Assembly (NCBI GenBank): GCA_023014485.1
Contig: JAJOZX010009064.1
Location: forward strand, 62,001 to 126,000
Length of the DNA stretch: 64,000 nucleotides
Origin: Bathynomus jamesi
Taxonomy: Eukaryota > Arthropoda > Malacostraca > Isopoda > Cirolanidae
Direction of reading: 5' to 3'
The notes beneath the pieces were generated by a model that made no database searches, was not told the origin of the DNA, and saw only the letters and a list, made by a program, of their open reading frames with translations. Positions 56,447-64,000 of the stretch are shown piece by piece (positions within the stretch are counted from its first letter, which is position 1; each line of letters starts with the position of its first letter). The position numbers were made by a program, and so were the translations under genes.

Positions 56447-56789
56447 TATTTGTAGAGTTATGAACATTAATACAACATAACTGAATGTCATTCTTGTATT
56501 TTCTATGAATTCACCCTTTCAGGCGGTACGTGGGTAGCACCGACAATGTAAAAGGGCTGTCCGTGGACATAATGTGTAATTAAATTAGTGTAACTTAGTG
56601 ACTTTTGTATTTTTCACTTTTTCATAAATTTTTTTGAACAGACCGTAAACAAATATTGGTTTGTCCTTACTTAGTATAAACTCAAACTGCAATTAAATGG
56701 GACCTACAACCTCTTATTAATTACAATTAAATTTATTTTAATTTATTCAAGAAAAAGTTTACATACGTTAGAATTTAATTTTATTTCAG

Positions 56790-56970
56790 TTTTATCCGCA
56801 TTTGGCGTCGACAAAGATGTAGTGGTGAAGGTGGATCCAGAAGCCCCACTTCAAAACGTCCTTCTGCAACACCAATTGACTTTGCATCAGGATATCAAAA
56901 GCAGGTTTTTGGAAATAAAGAATCTCTTCCTCGGATTAAGATCCCCAAACTTTATTCCTAAAGCAAACAA
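56790..56970 (+). CDS. FReD lectin copy B, exon 2
   Basis: 181 bp with acceptor TTTCAG and donor GTAATT, intact. It encodes LSAFGVDKDVVVKVDPEAPL, QNVLLQHQLTLHQDIKSRFL and PNFIPKAN. Compared with copy A the changes are Glu to Gln, Met to Ile and Arg-Met to Ser-Arg. The signal-peptide exon is missing upstream, so secretion would need another start. Confidence 0.85.
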
Positions 56971-57140
56971 GTAATTCTATTTCGATCATCAAATTCCTTA
57001 ATAATGAAAAAGGAAGATAAGATTAAGAATATATTTGTGATTTTTATATGAAATTCAATCTTAATGGAAATCTCCATTTTGAACGTTCATTCTAAATAAC
57101 TTTTATGAGGAATTTGATTTCTCATCTTAATTCATTAATA

Positions 57141-57822
57141 AAGTGTGTCCCAGAAGTATTGGAGGGGTTTTATTTGGCTTAACTTTTTGTTTGACAATCA
57201 AATAAAAAAAGGTCTGTAACCCTTGAAAATACATTTATTGCGATTTTAATTACAAATTTAATATCTGGTCAAAATCTTCATTTTATTGCGTATATCAAAA
57301 ATCGCTTTACCGTACGTTATCCGACTCTGATGATCTTGTGGTTTAATTTCTTGAGCAATATGAATTTCGTACGAGTAAAGATTGATATCCTCTCTTAAAA
57401 TTCGATGTAAGGAACCTCTTGAAATGTTTAATTCCTGGCTGTGTCGTCGGACTGATGTGGATTTTCCTCAACGCTTTCACGAACAATCTCAACCAGAGTT
57501 GGACTTCGGCTTGTCCGAGGACGCCCAGCCCGTGGTTCGTCTCCCTGACCCTTTTCCATACGAAATTTAGCGACGTACCGTCGAATAGCTCGCTGAGAAG
57601 GAGCAAAACGTGTGTTGAATTTTAATCGAAAAGCTATTCAAGCGGCAACGATGGAGGAGTTGTTTGTCATTCCACAATAGCCACACTTTCTTGCACTGTC
57701 CAGGATTCCATTTTCATTAATTGCAGCAAGGGTACTTTAATTGAAAAAGAAAAAATAATAAAAAATAAAATGAAAATAGTTATAGCCAAATAAAACCCCT
57801 CCGAGACTTATGGGACACCCTG
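57141..57822 (-). mobile_element. Internally deleted mariner-like element in intron 2 of copy B
   Basis: Ends AAGTGTGTCCCAGAAGTATT and the complement of ACTTATGGGACACCCTG, TA-flanked. Copy A shows the empty site TTAATAGTTC at 30779-30788. The minus-strand content (57700-57330, several frames) is a transposase N-terminal half: FNTRFAPSQRAIRRYVAKF, a GRPRTSRSPT linker and a second helix-turn-helix region. No catalytic domain. Confidence 0.8.
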
Positions 57823-58063
57823 TAGTTCTTCTAATGGTTATATACTTATTAGTATTATTTCGAGATGAACTATTTTTGAATGAACATTTTTATTATTTTA
57901 AGTATTTATTTTTACTTCATGCTTCTCCCTATATTATAAAAAGCCTATTTTTTTCATTATTCATTTTCAATAAATCATTTTAATTCAAGTAATAGTTGGT
58001 GACAATATATAAAAATGTACATTTAATTATTGTAAATACGTTAATAATATTTTTTTCCCACAG

Positions 58064-58162
58064 TGACCTTTTCAGCTTCGGTTCTTTTGGAATCTCAATT
58101 TCAAAAACATCGACACTGAAACCTAATTTAAAATCGATAACTCAAGACAAAACTAACTCAAG
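58064..58162 (+). CDS. FReD lectin copy B, exon 3
   Basis: Acceptor CCCACAG, donor GTTAGT. Reads DLFSFGSFGISISKTSTLKP then NLKSITQDKTNS, phase-compatible with exons 2 and 4. A Ser/Thr/Lys-rich linker before the fibrinogen domain. Intact, unlike copy A. Confidence 0.82.
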
Positions 58163-58349
58163 GTTAGTTACTTTCTTTAAAATATGTATTTAATAATAAT
58201 TTCCATTTACCAGTCAATGTTACTAGAAATATCATTAAAATATTACTTTTTCGTCACCAATTTAGTTCATTTAAGAATGAATTTATTTTAAGTGTATTTA
58301 CATTATATTAGTTAATTTCCTCTATTGATTTCTCATTTGATTCAGTCAG

Positions 58350-58424
58350 AAGACCTCAGGAGGATGGGGTATCTCCCTACTTCGGCGATCGACATTTCTA
58401 CATGCCCACAGATTCAACGTTTCG
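58350..58424 (+). CDS. FReD lectin copy B, exon 4
   Basis: Acceptor TCAGTCAG, donor GTTAGT. Reads RPQEDGVSPYFGDRHFYMPT then DSTF. Open and in phase with exons 3 and 5. A linker with no known motif. The choice between two nearby AG acceptors is decided by phase. Confidence 0.82.
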
Positions 58425-58683
58425 GTTAGTTTAAGTTTAAACAAGAGTAACTCATTTTTACAATCATCAAGCTTTCAAGGCTTAATTATACATGAGGAAA
58501 ATTAACAAGTATTTAATTTACTTTTGTAAACTATAAGCAACAATAATAACGGAAACACGAGAAGAACTAAATGTAATTCCATAATAAAAATATTCTGCTT
58601 TTTGTTTGTTTTCAGGGAAGATTTAATAATTCTAATCTTAAAATTAACTAAAGAATAAAATATATTTTGTGAAACTTCCTAAG

Positions 58684-58754
58684 ACCGACTGATTGCTCCG
58701 AATTCTCGTCACAGGAGATACGAAAAACGGAATTTATCAGATATATCCATTCGG
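58684..58754 (+). pseudogene. FReD lectin copy B, exon 5, 1-bp deletion
   Basis: One A of GAAATTC is missing after TDCSE, shifting the frame. Otherwise it matches 31666-31737. The change is a homopolymer contraction, so a sequencing error is possible. Confidence 0.82.
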
Positions 58755-58760
58755 GTAAAA

Positions 58761-59148
58761 CGGTGACTTTCTACTGCATTAACATCACCTTTATTCATTT
58801 CAATAAATTTTTTATTTCATTCTTTGTCTTTCGAGGGATTTGAATCTTTTACTCTTGAGCCCTTACGTTCTCTTTAACGCTTTGTTAACATCATTTAATT
58901 AATTGGCGTCATACATTTTGTGTTTTTATAATTACCAAGAATGAAATAATGTAATGCATTATTTCATTCTTGGTAATTGTAAGAAACACAAAATGTATGA
59001 TGCCAATAAATTAAACGATGTTATCAAAGCATTAAAAGAGAACTTAAGGGCTCAATAGTAAAATACTGAACCCACTTGAAAGGCAGAAAGAATGAAATGA
59101 GAAATTTAATGAATGAATACAGGTGATGTTAATGCAGTAGAATGAAAT
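58761..59148. repeat. Local inverted duplication in intron 5 of copy B
   Basis: 58761-58957 is followed directly by its reverse complement (to about 59148), with only a short spacer around TAATGCATTA. The arms differ by a few indels. Copy A intron 5 has a single copy (about 31741-31950). Confidence 0.87.
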
Positions 59149-59246
59149 AATGCATTACATTTTGAAATTGTTTTGAAAGAATCAGTTTTTCAAAATCCGT
59201 GTTTATAGTAAAGGTGATTCGACTATGACCTATTATTTGTTTCTAG

Positions 59247-59411
59247 ATGTCAATGTAGCCGCCCTGTGGATGTATATTGTGACATGGAAACGACGGAGGT
59301 GGATGGACTGTTTTCTTTCCCGAGTCAATGTGTCGAAGCCAATTAACTTCACTCGGAACTGGGCCGATTACAAGAAGGGGTTCGGAATGTCAGGCGAAGA
59401 GCATTGGTTAG
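59247..59411 (+). pseudogene. FReD lectin copy B, exon 6, two 1-bp deletions
   Basis: 165 bp versus 167 bp in copy A. AAACCG reads AAACG and TTTTCCTTT reads TTTTCTTT. The first break comes right after VYCDME, destroying the DGGGW motif; the second comes soon after. Both are contractions in runs. Confidence 0.85.
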
Positions 59412-59865
59412 GTAAGAACTGAGAGCTTCGTGGCTTTGTTCATATCTCATCGACTAGATTTAAATGCAATCATTGATTTCGCTCTCACTACTTGTGAGAA
59501 GGGAGAGAAGAGTAAACAGTCCGTTTCACGTAACTTCTTTAAATTGATCATTCTTTATTTACCCAGTTTTTGTTATGCTCTTCATCCCAATTATCTCTCA
59601 GTAAATGATTATCAATAGATTTTGTTTTACGTTATGGAATGTTTCTAATAATATTATAGTTGTTTTATATAGTTACTCTCATTAATAGTTATATAAATAG
59701 TTTGGTCATTTATTTACCTCATGATGACACCACAAATTATGCATCTTTGCTTATTTCGTATTATTTTAATTACAGATCTGAATCATTTCCAAATTTTCTT
59801 TAAATAAGCTTTTTTGTCAAATAGTTAAGTTAATCATAATTATTTTAATTAATTATTATCACAAG

Positions 59866-59991
59866 GAAATGAAAACGTGCATATTTTATCTCACCATCGG
59901 AACTACATTCTGAGGATGGAAGTCAAAGATGGATTCGGGAGAGAAATTTGGGCGAGTGGAATGTGTTCAAAGTGGACTCGGAGGAAAAGAA
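59866..59991 (+). pseudogene. FReD lectin copy B, exon 7, 1-bp deletion
   Basis: TTTGGGGCGAG of copy A reads TTTGGGCGAG, shifting the frame after GREIW. Acceptor CACAAG and donor GTAAC are intact. Exons 8-9 of this unit are not found before the window ends. Confidence 0.85.
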
Positions 59992-60696
59992 GTAACATTT
60001 TATTCTTTATTATTATTTTTATATGATTCATAGTTTCAACAACTCAAGAAATTGATATTATGAATGCATTTTCAAGTTTCATCTATCTTTAAAAGAATTA
60101 AGACCTCAAAACATGACTGAATTCTTCAAATTTTGAAATTCGCATTCTCAAAGTTTGAGTGAAAATCATGTCATTATATTTGATTTGAAGATTACTGTAT
60201 GTATTTATATTGTAAAAAGTTTAATTATTTTTATATGAACGAGACATTTTAACCCATAATATAAGTACACGCTTTGACAAGGAACATTATTGATTCTCTC
60301 TTCAGTTTTGTAATAAAGTGAAAGTCAGTTGAAATGCAAACGAAAGAAACTCTCTTAATGAAATTTTGTGTTTTATTTTGGTTTTCACAATAATTCTACT
60401 GTATAATGAATGTAAACTATAAAAGTTTTTACACTATAAAAAGAAAATGATTTTAATGTATTCATATAATTAAAGAGAAATCTCACTTGTACATTTAATT
60501 TATAATTGTACTTGGTTGTACAGTAATTGTTTTAAGGAATTTCTTCAAATTACACTTTTGATAATTAATTTGCCAAATTATATTAAATTTATGAAGATTT
60601 GCTCCACAATCGCTCAATAACTTATCGACAACTTCATATACAGTGCTTACAAGAAGTCTCGCGCCTCTGTCTCGTCCCAAGCTAGTCTGTTAGGTA

Positions 60697-61613
60697 CAGG
60701 GTGTCCCAGAATTAACTATCTATTTCAATGAAATCGGACAAAGTTTTTAAAAACACACTTTTATTTATGTTTATCATGTTTAATATGTGTTAAAAATGTA
60801 TAAATTTCTAAATTTTTTTCATAATTTTATTTTCATAATTTTTCATTATCTGGTCCAATGAAAGACCGTCTGAAGTCATAGAATGGCAAAAAGACTCTCC
60901 AAAAGTTAACGTGTGGCTTGGAATGACCAAATCCAAAATTTATGGCCCATTCTTCTTTGCGGAAGCAACTGTAACAGGTACCGTCTACCTTGATATGCTT
61001 CAGCAGTTTCTCGAACCACAGCTTCTTGATGATGGCATTCTTGATAATGTTGTGTTTCAACAAGATGGAGCACCATGTCATTTGCTCTAATTGTTCGAGA
61101 ATACCTCAACAGACGCCTTCTGAATCGGTGGATTGGACGTGGAGGACCTCGACCTTGGCCTCCGCGTTCTCCGGATTTGACACCCCTGGATTTCTTTGCA
61201 TGGGGTTTCATAAAAACAAAGGTTTATCGCCAAAAGATCAATGCTTCTTGTTGAAACAACATTATCAAGAATGCCATCATCAAGAAGCTGTGGTTCGAGA
61301 AACTGCTGAAGCATATCAAGGTAGACGGTACCTGTTACAGTTGCTTTCGCAAAGAAGAATGGGCCATAAATTTTGGATTTGGTCATTCCAAGCCACACGT
61401 TAACTTTTGGAGAGTCTCTTTGCCATTCTATGACTTCAGACGGTCTTTCATTGGACCAGATAATGAAAAAATTATGAAAATAAAATTATAAAAAAAATTT
61501 AGAAATTTATTCATTTTTAACACATACTAAACATGATAAACATAAATAAAAGTGTGTTTTTAAAAAATTTGTCCGATTTCATTGAAATAGATAGTTAATT
61601 CTGGGACACCCTG
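60697..61613. mobile_element. Mirror-image mariner derivative in copy B
   Basis: Ends CAGGGTGTCCCAGAATTAAC on both sides with flanking TA. Arms about 60697-61075 and 61235-61613 are inverted copies; a central 160-200 bp is unique. The plus strand encodes KVNVWLGMTKSKIYGPFFFA, VFQQDGAPCH (second catalytic Asp), RGGPRPWPPRSPDLTPLDFF (third Asp) and AWGFIKTKVY, with one shift near 61085. It is a foldback of a DD34D-type mariner. Confidence 0.87.
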
Positions 61614-62540
61614 TATAAAATGGGCGGTCATTATGGCAGCGGAGGTGTGTTCTGATTGGTGCACATAATTGCTCTAACCCCATCAATGACGTCCATTATT
61701 ACGTCACTTCTGCTACAGTTTAGTGTTTAAAATACAAATGATTAAGAAGCAGAATGACGAAGTTTCGGGATGTTGGGATGATTATGGAGCAATCCTAGTC
61801 ATCATAATATTAGCTGGGCATTACATTATACCGTCTCAATATATACTGTAGACTATAGAGAACGACTAATTCCGCAAATATCCAAAATCATGGCATGATA
61901 CCTAAGTTATTTTGACGCAGGTCTAAATTATTTGCTCAAATGCAATGATTGATATTAAGTAATTGTTGGGAATTGTTGTCAATATTGTTGTTTGTGATAC
62001 ATATCCTACGTGAAGAATCTAATGACCAAATTCCTCAGTGAACCTCTCACGCGCTCGCATTTCGAGGAAGTCACGGTCGTCTCACTAATAGATAGTTTAT
62101 CCATTGTTTTAAGTGGTACCGTAACCTATTCCATCTTATGAAAGTCATTAGTCTAAAGCAAGACTGGTGGGCCGTGAATCAGAGAAATTTGCATTTGATT
62201 TGTTCATCGTAATTATTACGTAATATAGTATACTGTATATAGTAGTATATAAGAGTTTATTGGTAGCATATCATATGACAATTCCCATAAACATGTGATG
62301 GCCTCGATGTTGCCAGTTTTTATTTTTTTCCTGAAACTATTACCTTCTCATAGTTTGTTTCAACAATTCATATATTATCATCTCCACGAGCGTAGACATT
62401 GCAAGAAAAGATTCTAACTAAGGATAAGTAAAGTTCTTTCATGGTCACAATATATACTTTTATAGATGTCAAACATAAAAATATAATAAAATTCTATATT
62501 AACATAAATATATATTCGATACACATTTACGTCATGGCTT
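61614..62540. other. Non-coding DNA, nothing recognised
   Basis: AT-rich with TA-rich patches. No repeat partner in the window. Equivalent sequence is not seen in copy A. Confidence 0.45.
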
Positions 62541-62545
62541 TAACA

Positions 62546-62815
62546 TCAGTATTTCGTATAGCTTCCTCCGGCATCAATAATTTCTTGCAATCGTTGCGGC
62601 ATAGAAGAGGCCAGATTGTAGGGAATGTTTGGTGTTCGACATAAGCTCTCCCAACTATTCCTCGTGTGAGCTAAAAGTGCTTCAAATGTTCTTTCATTGC
62701 GTTGCTCCCATTCGTTAATCATTATTGCCCAAAGGTTTTCAATCGGATTCATATCAGGAGAACGTGGTGGCAGAATTAGATTAATAATCTCTGGCCCTTT
62801 CCTCCTCCCTTCGTA
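62546..62815 (-). pseudogene. Tc1 transposase C-terminal fragment
   Basis: The minus strand reads LILPPRSPDMNPIENLWAIM (catalytic Glu of the DDE triad in IENLW), EWEQRNERTFEALLAHTRNS and a tail ending DAGGSYTKY. This is the standard Tc1 C-terminus. Upstream coding (62816-62920) is unrelated sequence, so only the last third survives. No terminal repeats were found. Confidence 0.85.
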
Positions 62816-63079
62816 ATTCCCCACCCAACTCGTTTCCTTCGACATAGCAACGCTTACCTCCATCCTCATTCCACTTCCTTCATTAAACCTATTATCGCTT
62901 TTACTGTCCCTTCCTTCCATCCTTCAATGCCAGCGTTCTTAAACCTAGCACATAAATTATATAATATGGAATCTAACACCTTAGATCTCTACGCATTCAT
63001 GTTACTTGAAGACGCCTGTGTCTTAGGGGAATCTAAGTTTTGAGAATGGGTTTGAGGGGTAGTCTATAGATTATTACAG

Positions 63080-63362
63080 GCAGGGCCGTAACTAGGGTTT
63101 AGAAATTAGTGAGGTCCAGATTTTTTTCGAGCGCGGCGGGACGAGCAAAATTCAGACCAAAATGACATCTACAAACACAACCCAAGCTCTACACTAAACA
63201 CAAAACCCTTGTCTATAATTAAATACTGTACAAAGGGACCTGTTAGCAAAAATACTTTTATTAAAGCTGCAGCAATATTTCACGGTTCAGTCTCTTTTTT
63301 TTTTTTTAGGAAATAATTACCGAGGTCCGGACCTCGGTGACCTCATAGGTAGTTACGGCCAT
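63080..63362. mobile_element. MITE with GGCCGTAACTA ends
   Basis: GGGCCGTAACTAGGGTTTAG at the left and the complement of TAGTTACGGCC at the right, with inner GAGGTCC/GGACCTC blocks that also pair. About 280 bp, non-coding, with a T-run at 63293-63308. Confidence 0.72.
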
Positions 63363-63833
63363 GATTTACAGATGAACTTGAACGCTCCAACTATTTAAAA
63401 TGATTATTTATTACGCACATCATGTGGCATAATACACACATGAATTTAAGTATCTTACACTATAGGAATGGAATTGAATCCTACCAGAGTTCAAAAGTCG
63501 CAAAATATGATAGATTAATTTGTATTAAGAGGTTACTAAGAGAAAAGGATTTGGGATAGAGCGGAAGGCAGCGAGTATATTTTCTCGAGTTTCGGTTATT
63601 ATTAACGTTATATGGATACATTGCCATGCGGTGTGATCAGAGAGAGAGAGAGAGAGAGAGAGAGCTTTTAAATCACAACTTTTAAATGGTTTGTTGGTAA
63701 GGGCTTCACGTATGTTATTCTAGTCCAGGGTAGTTTATGTGGAGGTGTTAACGTAACTTGCACTTGGGACTGTTAATTGTAAGACAACTACCATAGCTGG
63801 GACTCAGACACGTTATCCCCTGCATACTCTATA
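63363..63833. other. Non-coding DNA with (GA)n microsatellite
   Basis: (GA)n at 63640-63664. No coding potential recognised. Confidence 0.5.
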
Positions 63834-63835
63834 TA

Positions 63836-64000
63836 CAGGGTGTCCCGTAAGTCTGGACCCATAGGGAAAAATAATAAAATTACAAAATAGTCCAAAAATT
63901 TATTTATAATATATTTTTTATTATTTTTATTATTATTTTTATTATTTTTTTATTATGATCTTACTCCACTGGAGTTTTATTTGTGGGGCCACTTGAAAGC
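63836..64000 (+). mobile_element. Mariner fragment, cut by the window end
   Basis: TA then CAGGGTGTCCCGTAAGTCTG, the same terminus type as the elements at 29396 and 60697. Only 120 bp inside, the plus strand reads DLTPLEFYLWGHLK (63958-63999), the mariner third-Asp block, so the interior must be deleted or rearranged. Confidence 0.75.

Larger units (their letters stand above)
54536..56789. repeat. Intron 1 remainder of copy B
   Basis: Colinear with 23371-30433 without the MITE at 23709 and the CCCH LINE, and with only remnants of the 29396 element. It includes a foldback element and a TA MITE. A local AATAGA/TCTATT inverted repeat lies at about 55195-55260. Confidence 0.85.

Overview
This is AT-rich eukaryotic DNA, most likely from an arthropod. 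Exon-intron structure with GT/AG splice sites, long (TA)n and other microsatellites, and Penelope, LINE, SINE, Tc1/mariner and MITE-like elements rule out a prokaryote. The one host gene family is a secreted fibrinogen-related (FReD, ficolin/tachylectin-like) lectin, which fits a chelicerate or crustacean, though the sequence alone cannot settle which. About three quarters of the window is repeats.

The lectin genes form a decayed cluster. Copy A (+ strand) has a signal-peptide exon at 16150, exons 2-7 at 30434-32782 and exons 8-9 at 40101-40621. Copy B has exons 2-7 at 56790-59991. A second exon 8-9 pair lies at 50967-51484, a relic last exon at 10081-13447 is split by a DNA transposon, and a mirror-image exon 1 lies on the minus strand at 678-773. 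Each multi-exon copy carries frameshifts, so no intact gene is visible.

Layout: 1-18495 is a giant diverged palindrome. Its left arm (1-9502) holds a Penelope-like cluster (3026-9160) inside a (TA)n tract. Its loop (9503-14101) holds the relic exon 9 and a GC-rich DNA transposon with a 9-bp target duplication. Its right arm (14102-18495) holds exon 1 and a 5'-truncated LINE just inside intron 1. From 18.5 to 30.4 kb (intron 1 of copy A) lie LINE tails, MITEs and a foldback element split by a CCCH-zinc-finger LINE. From 30.4 to 40.6 kb are exons 2-9 of copy A, with intron 7 filled by a transposon that contains three younger elements. From 41.6 to 50.7 kb are a SINE, a second copy of the CCCH LINE, another LINE and two inverted-repeat elements. 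From 50.7 to 60.6 kb are a recent duplicate of exons 8-9, a duplicate of the upstream region lacking exon 1, and copy B exons 2-7. From 60.7 to 64 kb are Tc1/mariner fragments and a MITE.

Because the lectin units are paralogous, many insertions have an empty site elsewhere in the window, giving target duplications and relative ages directly. A recurring theme is mirror-image structure at every scale: the 18-kb palindrome, a head-to-head Penelope pair, several symmetrical mariner derivatives, a 190-bp inverted duplication in one intron, and foldback MITEs.
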